A stretch of DNA of 64,000 nucleotides from Yersinia aldovae ATCC 35236 (GTDB lineage Bacteria; Pseudomonadota; Gammaproteobacteria; Enterobacterales; Enterobacteriaceae). Below the pieces are notes generated by a model. That model was not told the DNA's origin and made no database searches. It saw nothing but the letters and a program-made list of their open reading frames with translations. Within the stretch, counting starts at the first letter, position 1; each line of letters opens with the position of its first letter. The DNA lies in assembly GCF_000173735.1 (NCBI RefSeq), contig NZ_ACCB01000018.1, positions 1 to 64,000 on the forward strand. The letters are read 5' to 3'. Of the stretch, positions 18,988-29,299 are shown piece by piece. A program made the position numbers and the translations under genes.

Positions 18988-20364
18988 ATGCCTCAAGAAC
19001 ATAGCTCATCTCAAGTCGACTCACCGCAACCTCATGTTGCCCAACAACATAATCCTAATCGTCGCTTGAATAGGCAAGATTACAAAACTCTCACTCTTGC
19101 CGCATTAGGTGGAGCGCTAGAGTTTTATGATTTCATTATTTTCGTCTTCTTCGCAGCGGTCATCGGTGACCTTTTCTTCCCGGTAGATATGCCCGAGTGG
19201 TTACGTCAGGTGCAGACATTCGGTATCTTTGCCGCCGGCTATCTCGCTCGCCCACTGGGCGGCATTATCATGGCGCACTTTGGTGATTTAGTTGGCCGTA
19301 AGAAGATGTTTACCCTCAGTATTCTGTTGATGGCATTGCCAACACTGGCCATCGGTATGTTGCCAACCTATGCTTCCATCGGCATTGCAGCACCATTATT
19401 ACTGCTACTTATGCGCGTGTTGCAAGGTGCGGCAATCGGTGGCGAAGTTCCCGGTGCATGGGTTTTTGTGGCGGAACACGTACCGCGCAGGCGTATTGGC
19501 ATTGCCTGTGGCACCTTAACCGCCGGTTTAACGGCAGGTATCTTGCTGGGGTCGCTGGTCGCCACAGCGATGAATACCACGCTGAGTCATCAGGCTATTC
19601 TGGATGGCGGTTGGCGCGTACCGTTCTTCCTTGGCGGAATATTTGGCTTATTTGCCATGTACTTACGCCGCTGGTTGCAGGAAACGCCTATTTTTAAAGA
19701 GATGCAGGCGCGTAAGGCTCTGGCTGAAGAGTTACCTCTGAAATCCGTGGTGGTTAATCATAAGAAAGAAGTGTTTGTTTGCATGTTACTGACCTGGTTG
19801 CTGTCGGCCGGGATCGTGGTGGTTATTCTGATGACCCCTACTTATTTGCAAAAACAGTTCGGTGTACTGCCCGCGCTGGCATTGCAGGCAAATAGTCTGG
19901 CGATTGTGGCACTGGTGTTTGGCTGTGTGATTGCCGGTTTGGTGATTGACCGCTTCGGTGCCAGCAAGACCTTTATTGTTGGCAGCCTGATGCTGGCAGT
20001 ATCAACATGGTTGTTCTATCACAGCAATTTGACTGATCCGAGCCAACTCTTTACGCATTATATGATGGCAGGATTCTGTGTGGGTATTGTCGGCGCTGTG
20101 CCGTATGTGATGGTGCGCGCTTTCCCAGCAGAGGTTCGTTTTACTGGAATCTCGTTCTCATACAATGTGGCTTATGCGATTTTTGGCGGCCTGACACCGA
20201 TTATCGTGACCTTGCTCATGAAGGTAACGCCGATGGCACCGGCATATTATATGCTGTTGTTATCGCTGGTGGGATTATTGCTAGGGATTTATCTGCATAA
20301 TGATCTGAACAGTGAAGCAAAGCCGGTGCCCGCAGCGGCTAATACGGTTCCTGTGCGGAGTTAA
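18988..20364 (+). CDS. MFS transporter, metabolite:H+ symporter type
   Basis: The product of about 458 residues has 12 predicted membrane segments and the MFS loop motif FGDLVGRKKMF between segments 2 and 3. The GALEFYDFIIFVFFAAVIG entry segment and RPLGG motif fit the metabolite:H+ symporter subfamily (ProP, KgtP, ShiA relatives). The substrate cannot be read from sequence. I chose the ATG at 18988 (MPQEHSSSQ) because the earlier start at 18943 adds a hydrophobic stretch untypical of the family; neither has a strong ribosome site. It lies between mog and satP, where E. coli has no such gene, so it is a lineage-specific insertion. A strong terminator follows. Confidence 0.88.
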   Translation: MPQEHSSSQVDSPQPHVAQQHNPNRRLNRQDYKTLTLAALGGALEFYDFIIFVFFAAVIGDLFFPVDMPEWLRQVQTFGIFAAGYLARPLGGIIMAHFGDLVGRKKMFTLSILLMALPTLAIGMLPTYASIGIAAPLLLLLMRVLQGAAIGGEVPGAWVFVAEHVPRRRIGIACGTLTAGLTAGILLGSLVATAMNTTLSHQAILDGGWRVPFFLGGIFGLFAMYLRRWLQETPIFKEMQARKALAEELPLKSVVVNHKKEVFVCMLLTWLLSAGIVVVILMTPTYLQKQFGVLPALALQANSLAIVALVFGCVIAGLVIDRFGASKTFIVGSLMLAVSTWLFYHSNLTDPSQLFTHYMMAGFCVGIVGAVPYVMVRAFPAEVRFTGISFSYNVAYAIFGGLTPIIVTLLMKVTPMAPAYYMLLLSLVGLLLGIYLHNDLNSEAKPVPAAANTVPVRS

Positions 20365-20421
20365 GGGCTGACAAGAATATGACGCTACTGGTGATGAATT
20401 CATTGTCATGATAAATAAAAA

Positions 20422-20454
20422 AAGCCCTGCATATTTAAATTGCAGGGCTTTTTT
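20422..20454. terminator. Terminator between MFS gene and satP
   Basis: AAGCCCTGCA (20422-20431) pairs with TGCAGGGCTT (20441-20450), flanked by A and T runs, so it can act for both converging genes. Confidence 0.88.
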
Positions 20455-20492
20455 GTCATTTAGTTACAGCAGTGAGTAACAATACACCGCGA

Positions 20493-21086
20493 TTAAGCGG
20501 CGGTTTGCACTTTCAATGTCGGGCTTGGTTCGCCAATCGGCAGCACGGTACGGCCATATTGTTCGTTCAATACTTCCGCCATTGCTAAATAGATTGCGCT
20601 GACGCCACAGATGATGCCTTCAAAACCAGCAAAAACCAGCAAGGTATGATTACCGGTGAAGTTACCGACAGCCAGCAGCGCAAACAGCACCGTCAAGCTA
20701 CCGAACACAAATTGCAAGGCGCGGTTAGCAGGCAGGGTGCCAAAGAACATAAACAGCGTGAAGATGCCCCACAGACCCAAGTAAACACCGAGGAATTGTG
20801 CATCCGTGGCTTCTGCCAACCCCATTTTAGGCAACATCAGCAGGCCGACCAGACTCAGCCAGAATGCACCATAGGAGGTAAACGCGGTCGCGGCAAAGGT
20901 ATTGCCTTTTTTATACTCCAGCATCCCTGCCAGAATTTGTGCCAGACCACCGTAAAAAATCCCCATACTCAAAATAACAGAGGTCAGGGGGAAGAAGCCT
21001 GCGTTGTGCAGGTTGAGCAAGACGGTTGTCATCCCAAAACCCATCAGGCCTAACGGGCCAGGATTCGCCAACTTGGTGGTGTTCAT
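20493..21086 (-). CDS. satP: Acetate/succinate:H+ symporter (GPR1/FUN34/YaaH family)
   Basis: SatP takes up acetate and succinate with protons across the inner membrane. The 197-residue product has six hydrophobic segments and the family motif [14 protein letters not shown] at residues 8-21 (usual wording NPAPLGL). The length fits (E. coli 188). It lies between mog and dnaK in E. coli too, there also on the minus strand. The gene is divergent from dnaK. Confidence 0.95.
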   Translation of the reverse strand: MNTTKLANPGPLGLMGFGMTTVLLNLHNAGFFPLTSVILSMGIFYGGLAQILAGMLEYKKGNTFAATAFTSYGAFWLSLVGLLMLPKMGLAEATDAQFLGVYLGLWGIFTLFMFFGTLPANRALQFVFGSLTVLFALLAVGNFTGNHTLLVFAGFEGIICGVSAIYLAMAEVLNEQYGRTVLPIGEPSPTLKVQTAA

Positions 21087-21263
21087 AAGTCCTCTGCAAT
21101 AACAGATTGCTAAAAATAATGGATAAATATCCGAATAAGTATAAAGCGCCTGAATGACTAAAAAGTCGTCTATTCCCTCAGTGCGCGCGGCATCATAATG
21201 ATCCCTGCGCTTGGAAACAATGATCTTGAGGGTGATAAAAAGTAATTTTTTTTCATCTTCCCC

Positions 21264-21290
21264 CTTGATGCTGAGTTTCGTGGCCCCATC
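21264..21290 (+). promoter_or_regulatory. Sigma-32 heat-shock promoter of dnaKJ
   Basis: CTTGATG (21264-21270) and CCCCATC (21284-21290) match the sigma-32 -35 and -10 elements with a 13-base spacer. The CCCCCTTGATG wording is that of E. coli dnaK P1. The promoter lies about 165 bases upstream of dnaK. Confidence 0.88.
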
Positions 21291-21458
21291 TTATTCCCAA
21301 CCGCAGGGACTAATCGTGGATCAGCGGACACATGCTTTAGTGAAATATTGAGCATGGAAAAATTGATTATGCAGATACGGGCAGTTGAAAATAAACATTC
21401 CGCCCACATATAGATTAGTAACTTGACCGAATATGACTTTTTAGTGGAGGCGTTTTAG

Positions 21459-23369
21459 ATGGGTAAAATTATTGGTATCGACTTGGGTACTACCAACTCT
21501 TGTGTAGCAATTATGGATGGTAATAAAGCACGCGTGCTGGAAAACAGCGAAGGCGATCGCACCACGCCTTCTATTATCGCGTATACCCAAGATGGTGAAA
21601 TTCTGGTTGGTCAACCGGCTAAACGTCAGGCTATCACTAACCCACAAAACACACTGTTTGCTATCAAACGTTTGATTGGCCGTCGTTTCCAGGACGAAGA
21701 AGTACAGCGTGATAAAGATATCATGCCGTACAAAATCGTGGCAGCTGACAACGGCGATGCTTGGGTTGAAGTAAAAGGCCAAAAAGTTGCACCACCGCAG
21801 ATTTCTGCTGAAGTGCTGAAGAAAATGAAGAAAACGGCTGAAGATTTCCTGGGTGAACCAGTAACTGAAGCGGTTATCACTGTACCGGCCTACTTCAACG
21901 ATGCTCAGCGTCAGGCAACCAAAGATGCTGGTCGTATCGCAGGTCTGGAAGTAAAACGTATCATCAACGAACCAACCGCAGCGGCACTGGCCTACGGTCT
22001 GGATAAAGAAGTCGGTAACCGTACTATCGCGGTTTATGACCTCGGTGGTGGTACTTTCGATATCTCTATTATCGAAATCGACGAAGTTGATGGCGAAAAA
22101 ACCTTTGAAGTTCTGGCAACCAACGGTGATACCCACTTGGGTGGTGAAGACTTCGATAGCCGTCTGATCAACTATCTGGTTGAAGAATTCAAGAAAGACC
22201 AGGGTATGGATCTGCGTACTGATCCACTGGCAATGCAGCGTCTGAAAGAAGCCGCTGAAAAAGCGAAAATTGAGCTGTCTTCAGCTCAACAGACCGACGT
22301 TAACCTGCCGTACATCACGGCGGATGGCAGCGGTCCAAAACACATGAACATCAAAGTGACCCGCGCTAAGTTGGAGTCACTGGTAGAAGATCTGGTTAAC
22401 CGTTCGATTGAACCGTTGAAAGTGGCTTTACAAGATGCTGGCTTGTCTGTTTCCGATATCCAGGACGTTATCCTGGTCGGTGGTCAGACTCGTATGCCGA
22501 TGGTTCAGAAGAAAGTGTCTGATTTCTTCGGTAAAGAACCACGTAAAGACGTGAACCCAGATGAAGCTGTAGCGATTGGTGCGGCAGTGCAGGGGGGTGT
22601 TCTGTCTGGTGAAGTGAAAGACGTTCTGTTGTTGGACGTCACTCCACTGTCACTGGGTATTGAAACTATGGGTGGTGTGATGACTCCGCTTATCACCAAA
22701 AACACCACTATCCCAACCAAGCACAGTCAGGTGTTCTCTACTGCGGAAGATAACCAGTCTGCGGTAACCATCCATGTGCTACAGGGTGAGCGTAAACGTG
22801 CTCAGGATAACAAGTCTCTGGGCCAGTTCAACCTGGATGGTATTCAGGCAGCCCCTCGCGGCATGGCGCAAATCGAAGTGACCTTCGACATCGACGCCGA
22901 CGGTATTTTACATGTGTCTGCTAAAGACAAAAATACCGGTCGTGAGCAGAAGATAACCATCAAGGCATCTTCTGGTCTGAACGAGGAAGAGATCCAGAAA
23001 ATGGTACGCGATGCTGAAGCTAACGCTGAAACAGACCGTAAGTTTGAAGAGCTGGTGCAAACACGTAACCAGGCTGACCATCTGATTCACGGTACGCGTA
23101 AACAGTTGGAAGAAGCCGGCGACAAACTGCCAGCCGATGACAAAACAGCTATCGAAGATGCGATGAAAGCGCTGGAAGTCACGTTGAAAGGCGAAGACAA
23201 AGCAGAAATCGAAGCGAAAACTCAGGCTCTGGTGCAGGTTTCTGGCAAATTGCTGGAAATGGCTCAGCAGCAGCAAGCTGCCGCAGGCGGTGATGCTGGC
23301 GATACCAGTGCCAAGAAAGAAGACGACGTGGTAGACGCCGAATTCGAAGAAGTGAAAGACAAAAAATAA
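21459..23369 (+). CDS. dnaK: Hsp70 chaperone DnaK
   Basis: DnaK binds exposed hydrophobic segments of proteins in an ATP-driven cycle with DnaJ and GrpE. The 636-residue product begins [15 protein letters not shown], shows the phosphate motif DLGGGTFD near residue 194, the [11 protein letters not shown] signature, the substrate-binding domain from about 390 and the acidic C-terminal tail ending EEVKDKK, which interacts with J proteins. GGAGGCG precedes the ATG. It is followed by dnaJ after 112 bases and is transcribed from a sigma-32 promoter. Confidence 0.99.
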   Translation: MGKIIGIDLGTTNSCVAIMDGNKARVLENSEGDRTTPSIIAYTQDGEILVGQPAKRQAITNPQNTLFAIKRLIGRRFQDEEVQRDKDIMPYKIVAADNGDAWVEVKGQKVAPPQISAEVLKKMKKTAEDFLGEPVTEAVITVPAYFNDAQRQATKDAGRIAGLEVKRIINEPTAAALAYGLDKEVGNRTIAVYDLGGGTFDISIIEIDEVDGEKTFEVLATNGDTHLGGEDFDSRLINYLVEEFKKDQGMDLRTDPLAMQRLKEAAEKAKIELSSAQQTDVNLPYITADGSGPKHMNIKVTRAKLESLVEDLVNRSIEPLKVALQDAGLSVSDIQDVILVGGQTRMPMVQKKVSDFFGKEPRKDVNPDEAVAIGAAVQGGVLSGEVKDVLLLDVTPLSLGIETMGGVMTPLITKNTTIPTKHSQVFSTAEDNQSAVTIHVLQGERKRAQDNKSLGQFNLDGIQAAPRGMAQIEVTFDIDADGILHVSAKDKNTGREQKITIKASSGLNEEEIQKMVRDAEANAETDRKFEELVQTRNQADHLIHGTRKQLEEAGDKLPADDKTAIEDAMKALEVTLKGEDKAEIEAKTQALVQVSGKLLEMAQQQQAAAGGDAGDTSAKKEDDVVDAEFEEVKDKK

Positions 23370-23420
23370 TCGCCCTTAAGCGGGCACAGCAGTGGTAGGC
23401 CTTACTGTTGCTGGAAACCA

Positions 23421-23452
23421 GCACGGGCGTCGAGGAAACTCTACGCCCGTGC
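23421..23452 (+). other. dnaK-dnaJ intercistronic hairpin
   Basis: GCACGGGCGT (23421-23430) pairs perfectly with ACGCCCGTGC (23443-23452). There is no T run, so it is not a full terminator. It may act as an mRNA processing or stability element that lowers dnaJ output relative to dnaK; this role is inferred. Confidence 0.6.
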
Positions 23453-23481
23453 ACGCATGTTAAGGGTAGGAAAAAAAGAGA

Positions 23482-24618
23482 ATGGCGAAGAGAGATTATT
23501 ACGAGGTTTTAGGCGTTAAAAAAGACGCTGATGAACGTGAAATCAAAAAGGCCTATAAACGCCTGGCAGTAAAGTACCATCCGGACCGTAATCAGGATGA
23601 GAACGATACCGGTGAAAATTTCAAAGAAGTTAAAGAAGCCTACGAAATTCTGACCGACCCACAAAAGCGTGCGGCATACGATCAATACGGTCACGCAGCC
23701 TTTGAACAAGGTGGTATGGGCGGTGGTGGTTTTGGTGGCGGTGGCGGTGCTGATTTCACCGATATCTTCGGTGATGTTTTCGGTGATATTTTTGGTGGTG
23801 GCCGTCGGCAACAACGTGCTTCCCGTGGTTCGGATCTGCGCTACAACATGGATTTGACACTGGAAGAAGCGGTACGCGGCGTGACCAAAGAGATCCGCAT
23901 CCCAACGCTGGATGAGTGTGACGTTTGCCACGGTAGTGGCGCAAAACCGGGCAGTTCTCCGGTGACTTGTCCTACCTGCCACGGCCACGGCCAGGTGCAG
24001 ATGCGCCAAGGGTTCTTCACCGTACAGCAGGCATGTCCTCATTGTCATGGCCGTGGTCAAATCATTAAAGACCCGTGCAACAAATGTCGAGGAAATGGCC
24101 GCGTTGAGAAAGCCAAAACGCTGTCGGTCAAGATCCCGGCAGGTGTAGATACCGGTGACCGCATTCGCTTAAGTGGCGAAGGTGAAGCAGGCGAACACGG
24201 TGCTTCATCAGGTGATTTGTACGTTCAGGTGCAAGTTAAAGCGCATCCAATCTTCGAACGAGAAGGCAATAACCTGTATTGTGAAGTGCCAATCAACTTT
24301 GCGATGGCAGCCTTGGGCGGCGAGATTGAAGTCCCGACGTTGGATGGTCGTGTTAAGCTGAAAGTACCTGCGGAAACTCAAACCGGCAAACTGTTCCGGA
24401 TGCGTGGTAAAGGGGTTAAATCTGTGCGTGGTGGTGCTCAGGGCGACTTACTGTGCCGCGTTGTGGTCGAGACGCCAGTCCACTTGAACGAAAAACAGAA
24501 ACAACTGCTGCGTGAGTTGGAACAAAGCTTTGTCGGCGCTGCGGGTGAGAAGAATAGCCCGCGTTCGAAGAGCTTCCTTGATGGCGTGAAGAAGTTTTTT
24601 GACGACCTGACTCGCTAA
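23482..24618 (+). CDS. dnaJ: Hsp40 co-chaperone DnaJ
   Basis: DnaJ stimulates the DnaK ATPase and delivers substrates. The 378-residue product has the J domain with HPD at residues 33-35, a Gly/Phe-rich linker (about 75-110), four zinc-binding CxxCxGxG repeats ([32 protein letters not shown]) and the C-terminal substrate-binding domains. Length matches E. coli (376). A clear terminator follows at 24656. Confidence 0.98.
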   Translation: MAKRDYYEVLGVKKDADEREIKKAYKRLAVKYHPDRNQDENDTGENFKEVKEAYEILTDPQKRAAYDQYGHAAFEQGGMGGGGFGGGGGADFTDIFGDVFGDIFGGGRRQQRASRGSDLRYNMDLTLEEAVRGVTKEIRIPTLDECDVCHGSGAKPGSSPVTCPTCHGHGQVQMRQGFFTVQQACPHCHGRGQIIKDPCNKCRGNGRVEKAKTLSVKIPAGVDTGDRIRLSGEGEAGEHGASSGDLYVQVQVKAHPIFEREGNNLYCEVPINFAMAALGGEIEVPTLDGRVKLKVPAETQTGKLFRMRGKGVKSVRGGAQGDLLCRVVVETPVHLNEKQKQLLRELEQSFVGAAGEKNSPRSKSFLDGVKKFFDDLTR

Positions 24619-24655
24619 TTAGTCGCTAACTGGCTAATAAAGCAGAGAAAATAAA

Positions 24656-24685
24656 AAATCCTCGATAAACATCGGGGATTTTTTT
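24656..24685 (+). terminator. dnaKJ operon terminator
   Basis: AAATCCTCGAT pairs with ATCGGGGATTT across an AAAC loop, with one G-U pair, followed by a T run. Confidence 0.88.
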
Positions 24686-24849
24686 CATCTCACCTGCGCA
24701 ACATAATGTGATGTGAATCACTTATTACTCGGTTTTTTCGAGCATTAAGCGCAATAAAAACGACTTTTTTCGAGTTAAGGAATATCCTAAAATTCATGCA
24801 TTGATTTGCCGGGCAGCAGCTCACCGTCCGATGTAAGGAGTTACTCATT

Positions 24850-26028
24850 GTGACAAACATGATTCGTCAATTTTTACGCCAAGAGGCTGCGGGCGGCCTG
24901 ATTTTAATTTTCGCCGCCGTCGTCGCCTTATTTATGGCTAACAGCTCATTGCATGGGCTTTATCAATCATTTCTGGATGTACCGGTATCGGTAAAAATAG
25001 CATCACTGGATATCAGTAAGCCGCTGTTGCTATGGATCAATGATGGCCTAATGGCGATATTCTTCCTGGTTGTCGGCTTGGAAGTTAAGCGCGAACTGAT
25101 GGAAGGTTCATTAGCAGGGCGTGATAAAGCGGTTTTTCCGGCCATTGCTGCCTTAGGCGGTATGTTGGCTCCGGCGCTGATTTATTTACTGTTTAATGGG
25201 GCTGATGAGATTACCCGCCAAGGGTGGGCAATTCCGGCTGCAACTGATATTGCTTTTGCACTGGGTGTCATGGCATTACTGGGGAACCGAGTGCCAACCA
25301 GCCTGAAAGTCTTTTTACTGGCATTAGCCATTATTGATGACTTGGGCGTTATCGTTATTATCGCACTGTTTTATACCCATGAGGTTTCGCTATTAGCCTT
25401 AGGTTTAGCTGCTGCGGCCATTGCGCTACTGGCATATATGAACTGGCGCGGGGTTGGGAAGACATCAGCCTATCTACTGGTCGGGTTAGTGCTGTGGGTC
25501 TGCATCCTTAAATCAGGCGTACATGCGACCTTAGCCGGTGTGATTGTTGGCTTTATGATACCGCTTCACACGAAAGATAAGCGCTCGCCTTCGGAGTCAC
25601 TGGAGCATGGTTTGCACCCGTGGGTGGCCTATTTGATTCTGCCATTGTTTGCATTTGCCAATGCGGGGGTGTCATTGCAGGGCGTTTCTCTATCCGGGCT
25701 AACATCATTGTTGCCGATGGGGATTGCGGCTGGCCTGTTTATCGGTAAGCCATTGGGGATCTTCCTCTTTAGTTGGCTCGCGGTTAAGCTGGGGATTGCT
25801 AAACTGCCTGACGCGATAAACTTTAAGCAGATTTTTGCAGTGTCGGTGCTGTGTGGGATTGGTTTCACCATGTCGATATTTATCGCTTCACTGGCATTCG
25901 AAGGTGCGGATGTTGCTTTGCTCACCTACTCTAAGTTGGGCATATTATTAGGATCTACCGCCGCGGCGCTTGTCGGTTACAGCTTATTGCGTCTGGCATT
26001 GCCCGCGAATCGAAAAGCAGTGAATTAA
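24850..26028 (+). CDS. nhaA: Na+/H+ antiporter NhaA
   Basis: NhaA exports sodium or lithium in exchange for two protons, protecting against salt and alkaline pH. The 392-residue product has 12 membrane segments and the paired ion-binding aspartates Asp163 and Asp164 in [12 protein letters not shown], at the same positions as in E. coli. The [15 protein letters not shown] segment is also diagnostic. I take the GTG at 24850 as start since AAGGAG lies nine bases upstream; an ATG three codons later is possible. nhaR follows downstream, separated by a terminator and an ERIC copy. Confidence 0.97.
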   Translation: MTNMIRQFLRQEAAGGLILIFAAVVALFMANSSLHGLYQSFLDVPVSVKIASLDISKPLLLWINDGLMAIFFLVVGLEVKRELMEGSLAGRDKAVFPAIAALGGMLAPALIYLLFNGADEITRQGWAIPAATDIAFALGVMALLGNRVPTSLKVFLLALAIIDDLGVIVIIALFYTHEVSLLALGLAAAAIALLAYMNWRGVGKTSAYLLVGLVLWVCILKSGVHATLAGVIVGFMIPLHTKDKRSPSESLEHGLHPWVAYLILPLFAFANAGVSLQGVSLSGLTSLLPMGIAAGLFIGKPLGIFLFSWLAVKLGIAKLPDAINFKQIFAVSVLCGIGFTMSIFIASLAFEGADVALLTYSKLGILLGSTAAALVGYSLLRLALPANRKAVN

Positions 26029-26056
26029 TCAGCCATTATACTGATGGTATTTTAAT

Positions 26057-26094
26057 ACCGCCGGTGTGAAGGTAATGACACCGGCGGTTTTGTT
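26057..26094 (+). terminator. nhaA terminator
   Basis: ACCGCCGGTGT (26057-26067) pairs perfectly with ACACCGGCGGT (26078-26088), followed by TTTTGTTT. It suggests that part of nhaA transcription stops before nhaR. Confidence 0.85.
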
Positions 26095-26127
26095 TGGAAA
26101 CGCCTGACTTACAGTTGGTGTAGGTCT

Positions 26128-26312
26128 TATACCCATAGATTTCACGATGCAGGAAGGTGGTAAAGCAGAGATAAATCGCTGATGAGCCGATTTGAAGCGC
26201 ATTTATGCTAGCCCGTAGGATGAGTTTGCTTGAGGCTTGTTAATCACGATGAGCAAGTGATTCGGGTTAGCGAAAGCCGCCAACACACCTGCACCTGAAC
26301 TATGACGGATAT
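26128..26312. repeat. ERIC repeat with internal insertion, between nhaA and nhaR
   Basis: The left end TATACCCATAGATTTCA followed by GATGCAGGAAGG, and the right end AGCCGCCAACACACCTGCAC followed by TGAACTATGACGGATATA, are the two ERIC termini. The interval is about 185 bases against the usual 127, so an internal insertion is likely; the core is diverged (GCAAGTGATTCGGGTTAGCG). It occupies most of the 350-base gap upstream of nhaR. Confidence 0.7.
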
Positions 26313-26381
26313 AGAACAGGGACGGTTTGTCGTGGACGGAGCCATATATCTGGCCCTGCGGCATGTTAAGGAGATAACAAT

Positions 26382-27281
26382 ATGCGAATGTCACATATCA
26401 ATTTCAATCATCTTTTTTACTTTTGGCAGGTTTGTAAGGCCGGTTCAGTCGTGGGTGCGGCAGAAGCACTATTCCTGACACCGCAAACGATTACCGGTCA
26501 GATCAAAGCACTGGAAGAGCGGCTCGGCGGTAAGTTATTTAAGCGGCAGGGGCGAGGGTTGGTTCCCTCTGAACTTGGGCAACTGGTTTTTCGCTATGCC
26601 GACAAAATGTTTATGCTCAGCCACGAAATGCTGGATATCGTAAATTATCGCAAAGAGTCGAACCTGTTATTTGATGTCGGTGTTGCAGATGCTTTATCGA
26701 AACGTTTAGTCAGCCAGGTGTTAGAAACCGCTGTGGCTGACCATGAAAAGATTCATCTGCGTTGTTTCGAATCAACCCATGAAATGCTGCTGGAGCAGTT
26801 GAGTCAGCATAAGCTGGATATGATCCTCTCTGATTGCCCGGTTGATTCCAGCCAGCAAGAAGGGTTGTTCTCGGTCAAATTGGGGGAGTGCAGCGTGAGT
26901 TTCTATTGCCGTCAGCCCATTCCAGATTTACCTTTCCCGGCCTGTTTGCAGCAAAAGAAATTATTGATCCCCGGTCGTCGCTCAATGCTAGGGCGTAAAT
27001 TGCTTAACTGGATTAACAGTAAAGGTATACAGGTAGAGATTCTGGGGGAGTTCGATGACGCTGCGTTGATGAATGCTTTTGCTATTTATCATAATGTTAT
27101 TTTTGTCGCACCCACCATGTATGCAGCTGATACCTACGCTAAAGATGACAACATTGTTGAAATTGGTCGTCTGGATAGTGTGGTGGAAGAGTATTACGTG
27201 ATTTTTGCTGAACGTATGATCCAGCATCCAGCAGTACAGCGGGTTTGTAACAAAGATTTTTCCGCACTTTTTAGCGGCTAA
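26382..27281 (+). CDS. nhaR: LysR-type activator of nhaA
   Basis: NhaR senses Na+ and activates nhaA, and in E. coli also osmC and pga genes. The 299-residue product begins [17 protein letters not shown], has the LysR helix-turn-helix at about 5-63 ([20 protein letters not shown]) and a substrate-binding-like domain with the [16 protein letters not shown] stretch typical of NhaR. AAGGAG lies nine bases before the chosen ATG. An ERIC element and the nhaA terminator lie in its upstream region, so it may have its own promoter. Confidence 0.97.
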   Translation: MRMSHINFNHLFYFWQVCKAGSVVGAAEALFLTPQTITGQIKALEERLGGKLFKRQGRGLVPSELGQLVFRYADKMFMLSHEMLDIVNYRKESNLLFDVGVADALSKRLVSQVLETAVADHEKIHLRCFESTHEMLLEQLSQHKLDMILSDCPVDSSQQEGLFSVKLGECSVSFYCRQPIPDLPFPACLQQKKLLIPGRRSMLGRKLLNWINSKGIQVEILGEFDDAALMNAFAIYHNVIFVAPTMYAADTYAKDDNIVEIGRLDSVVEEYYVIFAERMIQHPAVQRVCNKDFSALFSG

Positions 27282-27286
27282 ATATA

Positions 27287-27600
27287 CCCGCTGTCTTTCA
27301 AACTACAGATGAGTTGGCTGTCATCGTGACTCCGCCTATTCTTGGGCCTCGCTTCTGCGAGGCCACTGCAAGCCCTGTTTAAACCTGTTTTCTGATACTT
27401 TTAGTCAAAATCAATTGGTTATCCTGAATATTATCATAAGTAAACTCATCAGCCTTAACCGGTGGGAGAGGCTAAATGTGGTTAAAATCGGTTCGCAACC
27501 GATTTGTCTCTCTGGCGGTTTTATGCATTTTTAAGTTTATAAGGTATAGGCAGGGTTGAACATGAAGTGGCTAAATGATAAATAATCCAAAAAAAGGATA
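27287..27600. other. nhaR-rpsT intergenic region with half-ERIC and two hairpins
   Basis: ATACCCGCTGTCTTTCAAAC and a following GAGTTGGCTG look like one decayed ERIC end. Next come two stem-loops without T runs: GGCCTCGC/GCGAGGCC around 27345-27364, and a perfect AAATCGGTT/AACCGATTT at 27485-27505. No gene is supported. The second hairpin may end nhaR transcripts or belong to a small RNA; I cannot decide. Confidence 0.4.
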
Positions 27601-27601
27601 T

Positions 27602-27630
27602 AAAAAAACCGGCCTAAGCCGGTCTTTTTA
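27602..27630. terminator. rpsT terminator
   Basis: ACCGGC (27608-27613) and GCCGGT (27618-27623) form a stem with a four-base loop, bounded by seven A on the left and five T on the right. On the minus strand it ends rpsT with a T run. Confidence 0.85.
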
Positions 27631-27652
27631 CTAAGCAATCGACGTAATGCAA

Positions 27653-27916
27653 TTACTGCATTGCGTTGATTTGCGCTACTAAGTTAGACTTATGACGCGC
27701 TGCTTTGTTTTTGTGGATCAGACCTTTACAGGACTGACGATCCACGATTGGTTGCATTTCATTAAATGCTTTTTGCGCTGCGTCTTTATCGCCAGCTGCA
27801 ATTGCCGCATACACCTTCTTAATGAAGGTACGCACCATTGAGCGACGGCTAGCATTATGCTTGCGGCGTTTCTCAGACTGTACGGCGCGTTTCTTAGCTG
27901 ATTTGATATTAGCCAA
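27653..27916 (-). CDS. rpsT: 30S ribosomal protein S20
   Basis: S20 is a primary-binding protein of the 16S rRNA 5' domain. The 87-residue basic product ([20 protein letters not shown]) is full length. Its start codon is TTG at 27916-27914, with GGAG a few bases upstream; the same rare start is used in E. coli, where it takes part in S20 autoregulation of translation. It is divergent from ribF and followed by a strong terminator. Confidence 0.97.
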
Positions 27917-28271
27917 GGTCCAACTCCCAAATATATTCTATTGAGGACAATTCAAAGGCCGAGGAATATGCCCTTTTAGCCTTCGTTTGTCAATGGATTT
28001 GTGCAAATAAGCGCCGTTTGTACGGGCGGCACTTGCTACGTTGTGATGGAGCGGGATTTTACCAGCTTCGCGCTGCGGAATACAGTCTTTCGAAAGAAAA
28101 TTCCACAGTTCACTGCCTCGAAGGGATTTGACGGTGGTTCTTGTAAAAATCTCAGCCTGCTTCTGTATTCAACGGCGTGCGTATTCTACAGGATAAACTC
28201 AGTAAAAGGGGTTTTACCTGCATATTATTGGCAAAATGGTATGACTTTCGATTAAAGGTGCCAATCGCGGG
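27917..28271. promoter_or_regulatory. rpsT promoter/leader region
   Basis: This region upstream of rpsT is gene-free. On the minus strand it shows two -10-like hexamers, TAGAAT (around 28190) and TAAAAT (around 28060), in positions that resemble the two rpsT promoters of E. coli. The -35 boxes are weak, so the exact starts are uncertain. The open frame 28001-28255 on the plus strand has no support. Confidence 0.35.
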
Positions 28272-28300
28272 TTAACCTTAACCGCTGTACAAGGTATAAT
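28272..28300 (+). promoter_or_regulatory. Promoter of ribF operon
   Basis: A perfect TATAAT (28295-28300) lies 17 bases after TTAACC (28272-28277), which matches the -35 consensus at four of six positions. It is 30 bases from the ribF start. Confidence 0.6.
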
Positions 28301-28329
28301 CCGGCGATTTCCACTGTTTTGAGCCAGCT

Positions 28330-29268
28330 ATGGAGCTAATTCGCGGTATACATAATATCCGGGCACGCCACCATGGTTGCGTGCTAACTATCGGTAACTT
28401 TGATGGTGTCCATCGTGGGCATCAAGCCTTACTGGAGCAACTAAAGCGTGAAGGTCTACGTTTGGGGCTGCCTGTTATGGTAATGATATTTGAACCGCAA
28501 CCACTGGAATTGTTTGCAGCGGATAAAGCACCGGCTCGACTAACGCGTTTACGCGATAAAGCCAGATACCTGGCCGAAGTCGGTGTTGACTATTTATTGT
28601 GTGTTAAATTTGATCCGCGTTTTGCAGCTATTACTGCGCAAGCTTTCGTTGCTCAGTTGCTGGTAGAGAAGTTGGGTGTTAAGTTTTTAACCGTGGGCGA
28701 TGATTTTCGCTTTGGCGCAGGGCGTCAGGGGGATTTTCAGCTACTACAGCAAGCGGGTGCTGAATTTGGTTTTGATGTTATCAGCACTGACAGCTTTTGT
28801 GATGGTGGGCTGCGCATTAGCAGTACTGCGATCCGTCAGGCGCTTCATAATGACGATTTGGCATTGGCAGAAACCCTGCTTGGTCACCCATACAGTATTT
28901 CCGGCCGTGTCGTTCACGGTGATGAACTGGGGCGGACGATTGGCTTCCCCACGGCGAACCTGCCGTTAAAACGTTTAGTCGCTCCGGTGAAAGGAGTGTA
29001 TGCAGTTGATGTTTATGGCTTGGGTCCAAAGCCATTACCCGGTGTGGCCAATATTGGTACCCGGCCCACGGTTGCGGGTGTTCGCCAGCAGCTTGAGGTT
29101 CATCTGCTTGATGTCACAATGGATCTTTATGGGCGTCATATTGATGTGGTGCTCTGCGCAAAACTGCGCAACGAACAGCGTTTTGCTTCGCTCGATGCCC
29201 TAAAGCAGCAAATCGCCAATGATGTGGTGACGGCCCGAACCTTTTTCGGGCTAAAGACACCGGTTTAA
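28330..29268 (+). CDS. ribF: Bifunctional riboflavin kinase / FAD synthetase
   Basis: RibF phosphorylates riboflavin to FMN and adenylates FMN to FAD. The 312-residue product has an N-terminal nucleotidyltransferase domain with [15 protein letters not shown] (about 21-35) and the ISSTAIRQ motif, and a C-terminal flavokinase domain starting [20 protein letters not shown]. The length equals E. coli RibF (313). It heads the ribF-ileS-lspA-fkpB-ispH operon, with 31 bases to ileS. Confidence 0.97.
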   Translation: MELIRGIHNIRARHHGCVLTIGNFDGVHRGHQALLEQLKREGLRLGLPVMVMIFEPQPLELFAADKAPARLTRLRDKARYLAEVGVDYLLCVKFDPRFAAITAQAFVAQLLVEKLGVKFLTVGDDFRFGAGRQGDFQLLQQAGAEFGFDVISTDSFCDGGLRISSTAIRQALHNDDLALAETLLGHPYSISGRVVHGDELGRTIGFPTANLPLKRLVAPVKGVYAVDVYGLGPKPLPGVANIGTRPTVAGVRQQLEVHLLDVTMDLYGRHIDVVLCAKLRNEQRFASLDALKQQIANDVVTARTFFGLKTPV

Positions 29269-29299
29269 TATTTCTAGCCGAAACGGAACCGAGAATCTA

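Noticed and set aside
21441..22136. Long antisense ORFs across dnaK and other highly expressed genes (also in lptD, carB, ileS)
   Set aside because: Biased codon use in the real genes creates open frames on the opposite strand; none has a start signal or protein-like composition.
23421..23452. dnaK terminator
   Set aside because: The hairpin is strong but has no T run, and dnaJ lies directly downstream in the same operon; kept only as an intercistronic structure.
28001..28255. 84-residue ORF between rpsT and ribF
   Set aside because: It overlaps the rpsT promoter region, lacks a ribosome site and has no family resemblance.
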